Source: an uncultured Pseudomonadota bacterium (GTDB lineage: Bacteria > Myxococcota > UBA796). Taken from it: a stretch of DNA of 16,320 bases. A program made the position numbers and the translations under genes. A model generated the notes under the pieces. It worked only from the letters and a program-made list of their open reading frames with translations, was not told the origin of the DNA and searched no databases. The stretch is taken from the NCBI GenBank assembly GCA_913040875.1, contig CAJWHX010000023.1, positions 1 to 16,320 on the forward strand, given 5' to 3'. Shown here piece by piece: positions 8,639 to 15,954 of the stretch; positions within the stretch are counted from its first letter, which is position 1, and each line of letters starts with the position of its first letter.

Positions 8639-9318
8639 GACGCCTCCTGTTGCGATTTTCTCCAAGCGTCCCATGCCTTGACTGCCGGTCCTTCCCAGCG
8701 AATCAATCCACTCTCAAGCAAAATACATCGATCGCAAAGTTGTGCAGCACGCTCTACTTGATGCGAGACCAAGATTTGAGTAGCAGGCAATGCCATTAAC
8801 AGGCTTGAAATGTCGTCAATTCCGTTTGGATCCAAGGCCGAAAAGGGCTCGTCGAGTAAGATCAACTCGGGATCCTTCAGTCTGAGCAAGGCGACCGATG
8901 CTCTTTTCCGCATGCCGGCAGAATAGGTCCGAATCGGTTCCGTTCGACCATCCAACCCCACCGCTTTGACATGTGCCTTCAGTGAATCAACCGCGGTAGA
9001 CTTCCCAAAGAGTTTCGCAAATACACGAAGATTGTCAACAATGGACAAGTCTTCATAGAGTCCAGTGTGATGAGAGAGCATCCCAATTCTTCGACGGACA
9101 GAGTCTAGATTCTCTCCACCATCAATCGCTTTTCCAAATAGTTCTAAGGAACCCAGTGTAGGAGGCAACAATGTAGAGAAAGTACGCAGCAATGTAGTCT
9201 TACCAGAACCATTGGCTCCAATAAGCAACAACTTCTCACCGGCCTCCAAGCGCATATCCACGCGAGCGTAAGCCCACCGTCGTCCAAACCGACGACTCAA
9301 ATTGCTAGCGTTCACCAC
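8635..9318 (-). CDS. ccmA: CcmA ABC transporter ATP-binding subunit
   Basis: This 227-residue ATPase drives CcmE release from CcmC. The Walker A motif GANGSGKT is at 34-41, the signature region YSAGMRKR at 132-139, Walker B LILLDE at 152-157, the D-loop SALD at 160-163 and the switch His at about 186. The YSAGMRKR form is typical of CcmA rather than a generic LSGGQ. The start is GTG at 9318, with GGAGGG 11 bases upstream, a slightly long spacing. It is the first ccm gene, 83 bases after the protease gene, and no clear terminator lies between them. Confidence 0.94.
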   Translation of the reverse strand: MVNASNLSRRFGRRWAYARVDMRLEAGEKLLLIGANGSGKTTLLRTFSTLLPPTLGSLELFGKAIDGGENLDSVRRRIGMLSHHTGLYEDLSIVDNLRVFAKLFGKSTAVDSLKAHVKAVGLDGRTEPIRTYSAGMRKRASVALLRLKDPELILLDEPFSALDPNGIDDISSLLMALPATQILVSHQVERAAQLCDRCILLESGLIRWEGPAVKAWDAWRKSQQEAS

Positions 9319-9401
9319 GGAAATAACGTCCCTCCAATGGGGAATCTATCCGATTTTAGCCGATTTGTCCAACTGCAGACTTCCCACTATCAAGACGATT
9401 T

Positions 9402-10295
9402 TTAGGACCGTGGTCGACGACCTCTCCACGCAAATACAGCACCAACCATCAGCCACCAGGACCAGGCGTCACCAGAAGATGTAGAACAGAACATCTTGTC
9501 ATCTTCTTCGACGTCTTCTTCGACAACTTCCGGTTCAGGTGGCGGCGGTTCTGGTACATATTCACGAATCCAAGTGTAATAGGCATCAATGCGCGTGGCT
9601 CCCGAAGCACCACCGTCACAAGGTTGACTGCCTTGGACGGAGAATACAAATGAATTCACGCCGGCAAGGGTATACCCATCTTCAGTCCATCTGAGTGCGG
9701 CACCTCCTGAGTCCCCTGAACACAAATTCGTATTTGGGTCATAAGCATAGATGAAGGTATCATCCATCGCATTGTATGGTATCGACGTAGTGCGCTTCTT
9801 CCCTGAGTCTTCAGCACCATCCTGAGTGATACCCCAACCGACATAGTCCAAATACTCCCCGATCCACAAATCACTGGGAGCCTCTTGATTGAGTGGAATC
9901 GGCTCTACTTCAGTAATCCCAGTACTCAATTCCATCAAACCAATATCGCTACTAATGTAGCCTGTACTTCCTGCGTACTCTGGGTGAATCACCCAATCTG
10001 CAACCGTATCGTAGTACTCTACTCCTCCATCTTCCGAATAGAGGTTGTGACCGAGCAAAAAATAGATATCCATTCCATATCCAGAGTACTCTTCTACAGC
10101 CTCCAAACAATGTGCAGCTGTTGCCACCCACATAGAATCGATCAATGTTCCCGAACAAAATGACATCCCACCATATTGTTCAGAATAAGCCATGATCGCT
10201 CCAACTTGTACAAAGTCTAAGGTAATGCTCCCATTGACTATTGGAGGTGGTGCTGGCTCTGCCGCAAAGGCTAATGTGGTGAACAAGGACAACAT
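9402..10295 (-). CDS. Secreted trypsin-fold serine protease with MYXO-CTERM-like tail
   Basis: This is a 297-residue S1-family protease. A short signal peptide ends near residues 11-12 (LAFAA). IVNGS at 19-23 resembles the mature N-terminus IVxGx of activated enzymes. The triad is His62 (TAAHC), Asp117 (SSDIGLMEL) and Ser196 (CSGDSGG). Likely disulfides are Cys47-Cys63 and Cys192-Cys226. The residue equivalent to trypsin Asp189 is Asn190, so Lys/Arg specificity is not expected. A Pro/Glu linker (about 248-266) leads to Cys270, a hydrophobic segment (about 277-290) and RGRRPRS. This layout resembles MYXO-CTERM sorting tails that are cleaved and anchored at the cell surface. The ATG at 10295 has GGAG eight bases upstream. 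It may be co-transcribed with ccmA but has no known role in haem maturation. Confidence 0.9.
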   Translation of the reverse strand: MLSLFTTLAFAAEPAPPPIVNGSITLDFVQVGAIMAYSEQYGGMSFCSGTLIDSMWVATAAHCLEAVEEYSGYGMDIYFLLGHNLYSEDGGVEYYDTVADWVIHPEYAGSTGYISSDIGLMELSTGITEVEPIPLNQEAPSDLWIGEYLDYVGWGITQDGAEDSGKKRTTSIPYNAMDDTFIYAYDPNTNLCSGDSGGAALRWTEDGYTLAGVNSFVFSVQGSQPCDGGASGATRIDAYYTWIREYVPEPPPPEPEVVEEDVEEDDKMFCSTSSGDAWSWWLMVGAVFAWRGRRPRS

Positions 10296-10518
10296 GATAC
10301 GATCTCCATCCGTTTAACGTCTACAATTCACCATAACCGTAAAAGAGACATTTCCATTCCCTGACTCATCAGTTGACATGCTTTTAGCAAACAGTATCAG
10401 TATAGTTCTGAGTTGTAGGAGCCGTGTACATATCCTGTTTACAATTCCAACAATCATCTAACTCAGACTTTGATCGCATTGGGGAGTGTCAGACCATCTC
10501 ATCCTAGTAATGTTCGGC

Positions 10519-10545
10519 CCCTTTTGGTTGGCATATCGAAAAGGG
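10519..10545. repeat. 7-bp inverted repeat inside the putative promoter
   Basis: CCCTTTT (10519-10525) and AAAAGGG (10539-10545) are perfect complements with a 13-base spacer that contains the -35 hexamer. It could be an operator for a dimeric regulator or a chance hairpin. The rest of the divergent gap 10296-10580 holds no RNA gene or recognisable riboswitch that I can see. Confidence 0.25.
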
Positions 10546-10556
10546 TTAAATAAAAA
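10528..10556 (+). promoter_or_regulatory. Putative sigma70-type promoter of the cobalamin-binding protein gene
   Basis: TTGGCA (10528-10533, five of six matches to TTGACA) is followed after exactly 17 bases by TAAAAA (10551-10556, four of six matches to TATAAT). Transcription would start about 18 bases before the ATG at 10581, leaving room for the AGGA ribosome binding site. The surrounding DNA is AT-rich. Prediction by eye only. Confidence 0.4.
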
Positions 10557-10580
10557 TAGGATTTTTATATAGGAATACAC

Positions 10581-11489
10581 ATGCGAATTGCTTCATTACT
10601 CCCTAGTACTACGGAACTGGCTTGTGCTTTGGGACTCGAAGGCCAGCTGGTCGGCGTCAGTCACGAATGCGATTTTCCGTCGTCTGTACAAACGTTGCCT
10701 CACCTGACCTCGAGCATCATTCCCCACGGACTGTCACAAAGAGAGATTGATGACTTTGTTCGAGATGCCGTCAAACAAGGCCTCTCTCTATACAACGTGG
10801 ATATTGAACTGCTGCTATCCTTAGAGCCCGATGTCATTCTCACGCAAGGGTTGTGTGATGTGTGCGCTGTGACACCGGACACAATCGAGACATCTCTGCG
10901 TGGCGTTCAATGTACGTTGCCGGCCTCCTGCACGGTGGTCACAACCACTGGAACTGGTATCGAAGGTATCTTCAACGATCTTAGGGTCATCGCTAAGGCC
11001 ACAAACCGAGGTACCGTTGCGGAACAATTGATCAACGAAGCCAAAACAAAACTCCAACGCCTCACCAAACTTTCCACTGGCACTTCGATCCTGGGACTAG
11101 AATGGGTGGACCCCTTCTTTTCGGCTGGGCATTGGGTTCCGGAGCAGATTCAGGCCATTGGTGCAAAATCCGCCATTGGATCTCCGATGGATCACTCTCG
11201 AACGCTATCGGTTGAAGAAATTGTTGAATCTGACCCTGATATTATCATTGTGCTGTGTTGCGGTTTTGGGCTTGAAGACAACCTGAAGTTTGCAAAAAAA
11301 CTATACTCGATGGACTCGATCCAATCACTGAGAGCGGTTCAAAATGAACAGGTGTGGGCCATCGATGCAAACTCTTTCTGTTCGAGACCAACGATAAGAG
11401 TTGCGGACGGAAGCATTCATATGGCTAACGGACTGCAACATGGTGATATTGAAGGTGTACTACAACGGGTTCAAAAACCAAAGGGATGA
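10581..11489 (+). CDS. BtuF-like cobalamin/Fe(III)-type substrate-binding protein, no signal peptide
   Basis: This 302-residue protein belongs to the BtuF/FhuD-type periplasmic-binding fold (COG0614-like). The N-terminal strand RIASLLPSTTELACALGL and the segment GVSHECDFP are characteristic of the 'cobalamin-binding protein' branch. Later landmarks are LEPDVILTQGLCDVCAV, LGLEWVDPFFSAGHWVPEQI and SDPDIIIVLCCGFGLE. The first residues form the first beta strand, so no signal peptide or lipobox is present at this start, and no upstream alternative start supplies one. It may therefore act in the cytoplasm or bind another ligand. No ABC permease or ATPase partner lies next to it. Cysteines are numerous. 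The start has AGGA eight bases upstream. Confidence 0.85.
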   Translation: MRIASLLPSTTELACALGLEGQLVGVSHECDFPSSVQTLPHLTSSIIPHGLSQREIDDFVRDAVKQGLSLYNVDIELLLSLEPDVILTQGLCDVCAVTPDTIETSLRGVQCTLPASCTVVTTTGTGIEGIFNDLRVIAKATNRGTVAEQLINEAKTKLQRLTKLSTGTSILGLEWVDPFFSAGHWVPEQIQAIGAKSAIGSPMDHSRTLSVEEIVESDPDIIIVLCCGFGLEDNLKFAKKLYSMDSIQSLRAVQNEQVWAIDANSFCSRPTIRVADGSIHMANGLQHGDIEGVLQRVQKPKG

Positions 11490-11636
11490 GTCTGTATGGA
11501 CTCTATTCTAGCGAACTGAAAAGACCACTCTTTCGAATCTATTTTGTCTCTCCCTATACAAATAGCTGGTAGTGGGAACCATCCCTTAGAAACTATTTTT
11601 CAATTTGTACTTCAGTTTTTCAATAATTGAGACGAA

Positions 11637-11664
11637 CTCCAGTATGACTGGAGGCGAAATATGA
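11637..11664 (+). promoter_or_regulatory. Hairpin sequestering the ribosome binding site, with a six-codon upstream ORF
   Basis: CTCCAGT (11637-11643) and ACTGGAG (11647-11653) form a perfect 7-bp stem with the triloop ATG. The right arm contains the GGAGG ribosome binding site (11650-11654) of the lectin start at 11661. The ATG in the loop opens a six-codon frame, MTGGEI, whose TGA stop (11662-11664) overlaps the lectin ATG. The mini-frame has no ribosome binding site of its own. Translational control is inference; the base pairing and overlap are directly visible. Confidence 0.5.
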
Positions 11665-12770
11665 ATGTACACAAATGGATGGTGACAATCGCACTGGGAA
11701 CTGGCTGCATCAACGAGTATCAAACTGATGTACACGTCGGACACATTGAATCCGTGGTAGAAGATGTGACTTGGAACAATCTACCATCAGAGTCTATAAT
11801 TGAATCACAGGTCAATACCTGTGAAAGTTCCATATCATTCATTCAATCAAACCAACACTCTTTTGTATCTACAGACGCACCACTTGAATTCTCTGTTCAA
11901 GTTGACCATGCAAAAGAGGATCAATGGGTTGAGTGGACCGATGAGTCAGGACAAATAATTGCCGAAACGGGTCTGATGAAGGATGGTTCTTCACACCTCC
12001 GATTTTCCAAAGGTGAAAACTACCCAAGCACTGTACAAGCCACGCTACGAACCCCATCTGGACCTTGCGGTCTAACCATACAGAAAAACATCACCGTATG
12101 CAATCAGGTCATCGACAGTCTTGAATCTTCTAGTGATTGGCAATTCCTTGGCGATGCGAACCACGGTGATGATGGATGGGTCGAACTCACGTTGAACGCT
12201 CAGGCCAGTCAAGGTGCTGTATTCAATCCCAATGTCCGAATCCCCGATGGCAGCGTATCCATTCGATTCACCGTTCAAACAGGCAACGGTATCAACCATG
12301 GTGCTGATGGACTAGCACTGACCATTATCGATATCGATGATCCGTCGACTCTTGAAGCACTGATCGCATCGGCTCCTCCCGGTGGTGGTCTAGGATATGG
12401 AATCGGTGGTCCAAACGAATTCTGGGAAGGAAATGCCCTCACCATTGAAGTCGATACTTGGCCCAATGTTGAAGAGCATGAAGACTATGATCCAACGACA
12501 GATAGTCACATCGGAATCATGAGGGGTGCCGATCCAAGCAATCACGTGATTTGGAGTTCTGTACCCGACATCGAAGACTTCACCCCGCACGACGTTCAAA
12601 TCGACATCACCCCAGAATCAATGCGTATCCTATACGATGGAGAAGAGCTGGCACGTCAGCGGAATCCGGCGGCGTTTACTGGTGGATATGTCTTCTTGTC
12701 TGGAAGCACCGGTTGGGCAACCAATCATCATCGTGTCAGCGATTTGGAAATACTGCACGACTGTCGATAG
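11661..12770 (+). CDS. Secreted L-type lectin-domain protein (paralogue 1)
   Basis: This 369-residue protein has a short hydrophobic leader ending at Cys16 (IALGTGC). That may be a lipoprotein site, though position -3 is Gly rather than Leu. Residues about 54-147 form an Ig-like region with Cys54, Cys136 and Cys147. Residues about 150-368 are an L-type (legume/ConA-fold) lectin domain with the landmarks GADGLALTI (214-222, Asp216), GGGLGYGIGG (241-250), EVDTW (263-267, Glu263 and Asp265), DPTTDSHIGI (277-286, His283) and the C-terminal LEILHDC. The acidic and His residues match the Ca/Mn site pattern of legume lectins (VEFDT...H). Glycan binding outside the cytoplasm is expected; the ligand is unknown. 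The gene after the next short gap is its paralogue. Confidence 0.85.
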   Translation: MNVHKWMVTIALGTGCINEYQTDVHVGHIESVVEDVTWNNLPSESIIESQVNTCESSISFIQSNQHSFVSTDAPLEFSVQVDHAKEDQWVEWTDESGQIIAETGLMKDGSSHLRFSKGENYPSTVQATLRTPSGPCGLTIQKNITVCNQVIDSLESSSDWQFLGDANHGDDGWVELTLNAQASQGAVFNPNVRIPDGSVSIRFTVQTGNGINHGADGLALTIIDIDDPSTLEALIASAPPGGGLGYGIGGPNEFWEGNALTIEVDTWPNVEEHEDYDPTTDSHIGIMRGADPSNHVIWSSVPDIEDFTPHDVQIDITPESMRILYDGEELARQRNPAAFTGGYVFLSGSTGWATNHHRVSDLEILHDCR

Positions 12771-12777
12771 AACATCT

Positions 12778-12909
12778 ACTCCAGACCAACTGTCTCTTGT
12801 TTGATTGTGTACCCATGATGAGTCTATGCATAAGATAATTTACAAGCACCCTTGGAATACAAGAGATAGATTTGCTACGCTATATAGAGCATTCAATCAT
12901 TTCTGGAGT
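12778..12909 (+). promoter_or_regulatory. Long-range complement of the second lectin's ribosome binding site
   Basis: ACTCCAGA (12778-12785), seven bases after the first lectin stop, is the perfect complement of TCTGGAGT (12902-12909), which holds the GGAG of the next start at 12915. The loop would be 116 bases. No convincing promoter or terminator was found in the 12771-12914 gap. The pairing could couple translation of the two genes or be fortuitous. Confidence 0.25.
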
Positions 12910-12914
12910 TCATT

Positions 12915-14120
12915 ATGAGCCGTATTTCTCATCTATCCTACCTTCTGCCTCTTACAATTTCTTGTAGTGGTTCTGGAAAGATCATCATTCCTGACGATAC
13001 AGATGCAGAAGACTCTGCTACAGTCGATACCAATACTGACACAGCAGATACAGTGGATACAAGCACAACAGATACAGATCCTGCTGATACGGCTGACACA
13101 ACAGATACAACGGAACCTGAACCAGAGATTGTTCCCATCACTTGCGATGTGGGATGGGCGTTTACCGCACCGGTCGAGTATGAATTTTTCCGAACTGGCG
13201 ATACGGTTGACGCGGTGGTTCAAGTAGATGCACTCAATGACTATACAGGATATTCGATACAGTGGGAAAATCGAGGAGGTGAAGTCATCTCTACCAGCAC
13301 GATCGATTCCGATGGATCATCCACTTATTCGGGGGGAGACTTTTCTTCTGCCAAAGGTCTCAATCGCGTTTATGCGCGACTCGTCACTCCAGATGCGCCA
13401 TGTGACTCAACCGTTCATCGCAATCTGTCGGTTTGCGATGGATACATCTTAGAAGACTTCACAAGTGAATCAACCAATTGGGTTACGCGAGGGTCTGCCT
13501 ACTGGGATCCAAATGGTTGGGTTGAGATGACGGGTACTGGTCAAGGACAAAAAGGTGCTGTATACAACAAAGTCGAGTCCATTGCGTCTGGTGTTGCCTC
13601 CATTCGATTCACACTCAAAACTGGGAACGGCATGAACGGAGGAGCTGACGGATTTGCGTTCACGGTCATCAACATTGCCAGTGTAACCGACCTCGATACT
13701 TGGATTGGGCAAGCTCAGTCAGGTGGAGGTATGGGGTATGGAATCGGCGGTGCCTATGGTGGTTTTACAGGTGATGCCCTGACGGTAGAAATTGATACGT
13801 GGAACAACACCTACAACGGAACCAACGAGTTTCATAGCGATCCAACCTCAGTTAGCCACATCGCACTCACTCGAAACGCCGATGCTGGAGATCACATCGT
13901 CTATTTCGAGACGCCAAATGTTGAAGACTTCCAGCCACACGACCTTCGCGTTGATATCGTTCCCAGCAATATCACCGTAGACTACGATGGCAATGAAGTC
14001 ATCAACGAAAATCCGCAAATCAACTTCAAAGGCGGACAAATGTTCTTTTCGGGAAGCACCGGCTGGGCCACCAATAACCACATCTTCGACAACTTGGAGA
14101 TCTACCACGACTGTCAGTAA
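12915..14120 (+). CDS. Secreted L-type lectin-domain protein (paralogue 2) with Asp/Thr-rich linker
   Basis: This 401-residue protein has a leader (MSRISHLSYLLPLTISC) ending at Cys17, a possible but non-canonical lipobox. Residues 27-68 are a disordered Asp/Thr linker, the kind that spaces surface domains in myxobacteria-like proteins. An Ig-like region with Cys77, Cys163 and Cys174 follows, then the lectin domain with GGADGFAFTV (Asp245), GGGMGYGIGG (270-279), VEIDTW (291-296; Glu292, Asp294), DPTSVSHIAL (His315) and the terminal LEIYHDC. All four downstream cysteines align with the first lectin, which shows that the two arose by duplication. The upstream linker is the main difference. GGAG lies six bases before the ATG. 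The lectin fold is clear; ligand and anchoring are unknown. Confidence 0.87.
   Translation: MSRISHLSYLLPLTISCSGSGKIIIPDDTDAEDSATVDTNTDTADTVDTSTTDTDPADTADTTDTTEPEPEIVPITCDVGWAFTAPVEYEFFRTGDTVDAVVQVDALNDYTGYSIQWENRGGEVISTSTIDSDGSSTYSGGDFSSAKGLNRVYARLVTPDAPCDSTVHRNLSVCDGYILEDFTSESTNWVTRGSAYWDPNGWVEMTGTGQGQKGAVYNKVESIASGVASIRFTLKTGNGMNGGADGFAFTVINIASVTDLDTWIGQAQSGGGMGYGIGGAYGGFTGDALTVEIDTWNNTYNGTNEFHSDPTSVSHIALTRNADAGDHIVYFETPNVEDFQPHDLRVDIVPSNITVDYDGNEVINENPQINFKGGQMFFSGSTGWATNNHIFDNLEIYHDCQ
12993..13118 (+). repeat. Degenerate GATACA/ACAGAT repeat encoding the Asp/Thr linker
   Basis: This tract repeats short units such as ACAGATAC and GATAC, translated as DT, TDT or ADT. It is absent from the other lectin gene, so it was gained or expanded in this copy. 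Slippage could vary its length between strains. Confidence 0.75.
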
Positions 14121-14172
14121 TCGCCTCAAATTATTAAAACTCTTTCAACACCTGCTTATTTTGGATAAACCG

Positions 14173-15420
14173 ATGCTTCTTGTACTCCTTGCCTGTAATC
14201 CTTCGAATGAAAATGACATCGACCCAGGACATACAGACTCCGATAGACCGGGCCTAGACTCCATCACGTATTACCAAGATGTTGCACCAATCTTGGCGAA
14301 CAATTGCGTTTCCTGTCATCGTGAAGAAGGCTCGGGACCGTTTCCTCTAGACAGCTACGAGATGACTAAGGCAACTGCGAGTATGATTGAAGACAGTATC
14401 ACAACGCGGCGCATGCCACCGTTTCATGCGAACAATAGTGGGGAGTGCGGAAACTTTGAACACAGCTTATGGCTAACGGATGATGAAATCACTACGATTG
14501 CCAACTGGGTAGCCTCTGACACACCAGAAGGTGACGTTGCCACCATTGAATACCCCTCTTTTGAAGAACCAGAGTTTGCCACCACTCACTCGGTGACTTT
14601 TGAACCCTATGAAGCCGATTTTGCAACGGCGGCAGACGACTATCGCTGCTTCATTGTGGACCCTCAGATTGTCTCCGAAAGTTTTCTCACTGGGTTTGAA
14701 GTCCTACCGTCCAATCGTGAGATCGCACACCATATGATTTTGTACGCACCGACATCGGAATCTGCTCTCAATCAAGCTCATCAGTTGGACGAAGCAGACC
14801 CAGGTCCTGGATACAGCTGCTATGGTGATCCAAAAGTAGACAACAGAATGATTGCACCTTGGGCACCAGGTAGTGATCAATGGTACTACCCAGATGGAAC
14901 AGGGGTTCGAATGGAGGAAGGGCAAATCCTCATTTTGCAAATGCACTACAGCAATGCCAGTGAGAACACTCTGGATTCAACCACCGTCAACCTAAATGTA
15001 CAAGAAACCGTCAACCAAGAACTCTACACCTCGTTCTTTGTCCATAGTAATATCTCGATTCCGGGTGGACAATCTGAACATACTGAAAACTTAAGGCGCA
15101 AAGTGAAAGTGTTCAGTGGGTACGATGGACCATTGGAACTGCGTGCGATGGGACCACACATGCACAAACTGGGGATAGCCTCTAGCGCCATCTTAACTAA
15201 GGAGGACGGCACAGAATCTTGTCTGATGGATGTTCCGTACTATGACTTCAATTGGCAGCGCGTTTACACCTACTCGGATCCCGTTTTGATGCAACCCGAC
15301 GACATGTTTGAATTGAATTGTGTGTTTGATTCCACAGATCAAACAAGTACAACCCATTGGGGTGACGGTACGGGTGATGAGATGTGTTTGATGACTGTAT
15401 TTGCGAGTGTGCCTCAATGA
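14173..15420 (+). CDS. Cytochrome c - type 2 copper monooxygenase (PHM/DBH-like) fusion, probable lipoprotein
   Basis: This 415-residue protein begins MLLVLLAC, with LLAC acting as a lipobox. The leader is very short, so a non-ATG start such as TTG 14161 (MDKPMLLVLLAC) is possible; only a weak GGA precedes ATG 14173. Residues about 30-115 are a small c-type haem domain with CVSCH (45-49) and a likely Met81 ligand in RRMPPF. Residues about 135-413 match copper type II ascorbate-dependent monooxygenases. The CuH-site ligands are His186-His187 and His258 (LQMHYS). The CuM-site ligands are His329 and His331 (PHMH) and Met404 (GDEMCLM). All six copper ligands of peptidylglycine monooxygenase have counterparts. 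The enzyme probably hydroxylates an unknown organic substrate in the periplasm or at the surface, with the haem domain as a plausible electron donor. Haem attachment would need the Ccm system encoded nearby. It lies 52 bases after the second lectin. Confidence 0.88.
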   Translation: MLLVLLACNPSNENDIDPGHTDSDRPGLDSITYYQDVAPILANNCVSCHREEGSGPFPLDSYEMTKATASMIEDSITTRRMPPFHANNSGECGNFEHSLWLTDDEITTIANWVASDTPEGDVATIEYPSFEEPEFATTHSVTFEPYEADFATAADDYRCFIVDPQIVSESFLTGFEVLPSNREIAHHMILYAPTSESALNQAHQLDEADPGPGYSCYGDPKVDNRMIAPWAPGSDQWYYPDGTGVRMEEGQILILQMHYSNASENTLDSTTVNLNVQETVNQELYTSFFVHSNISIPGGQSEHTENLRRKVKVFSGYDGPLELRAMGPHMHKLGIASSAILTKEDGTESCLMDVPYYDFNWQRVYTYSDPVLMQPDDMFELNCVFDSTDQTSTTHWGDGTGDEMCLMTVFASVPQ

Positions 15421-15827
15421 TTGCACTCGGACTATTTACCCTCTCGACCTCTGTAGTCCACGCAGACACTTTTGTCGGTCTGTCTGGAGTCTTCGTACCC
15501 ACCACATCCTATGAACAAATTATGACTGAACGAAATGCATCGGTCGAACAATCATTAGAGGCTAGCAACTTTATCGTACGAACGGTTGCTGCATCTTCAT
15601 TGTCCAAACAACCGACAATGTGTTCGCGGTATCAATTTCAACATACCGAAACCATCCTCTATGTTCAGTGTGATGACCACCCAAATATACCTGTCTACTT
15701 AGACGGTCATCCCACGCAATACCCAAAGAAAGATGGCACATCTATTGATGTTGTCGCCAAAGTGAAAGACAACACCATCACACAAGTATTTCCATTTCCA
15801 AAGCGGTACTGCGCCTCGGAACAGTGA
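15417..15827 (+). CDS. Small exported protein of unknown function
   Basis: This 136-residue protein overlaps the monooxygenase stop in ATGA, so it is probably translated by coupling. A signal peptide is clear (MIALGLFTLSTSVVHA, cleavage before DTF). The mature part has three cysteines (in TMCSRY, YVQCDD and RYCASEQ) and a beta-rich pattern including YLDGHPTQYP and GTSIDVVAKV. I do not recognise a family. The tight coupling suggests a role in folding, metal loading or activity of the monooxygenase, but this is inference. A frame opening at 15384 would lie inside the monooxygenase gene and disrupt the signal peptide. Confidence 0.75.
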   Translation: MIALGLFTLSTSVVHADTFVGLSGVFVPTTSYEQIMTERNASVEQSLEASNFIVRTVAASSLSKQPTMCSRYQFQHTETILYVQCDDHPNIPVYLDGHPTQYPKKDGTSIDVVAKVKDNTITQVFPFPKRYCASEQ

Positions 15828-15954
15828 GGAGGAGGAGAGTGATACGGGGAATGTCATTACCATCACCAGCTTGATATGAAATAAAGAGATCAAGCATGTT
15901 TCCATTTAATCCTTCAAACTGGCCGACAGAGGAACCCTCAGAAAGGCCCTGATA

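Noticed and set aside
10373..10406. TTGACA promoter for the cobalamin-binding protein
   Set aside because: The best -10 element, TATAGT, is 22 bases away, outside the usual spacing; the TTGGCA/TAAAAA pair nearer the gene is better.
10296..10580. Cobalamin riboswitch upstream of the BtuF-like gene
   Set aside because: No B12-box-like GCCACTG motif or matching structured core was found by eye, and the predicted transcript leader is too short.
13987..14172. Extended N-terminus of the monooxygenase from 13987
   Set aside because: This part overlaps the end of the second lectin in another frame and would bury the lipobox at residue 70.
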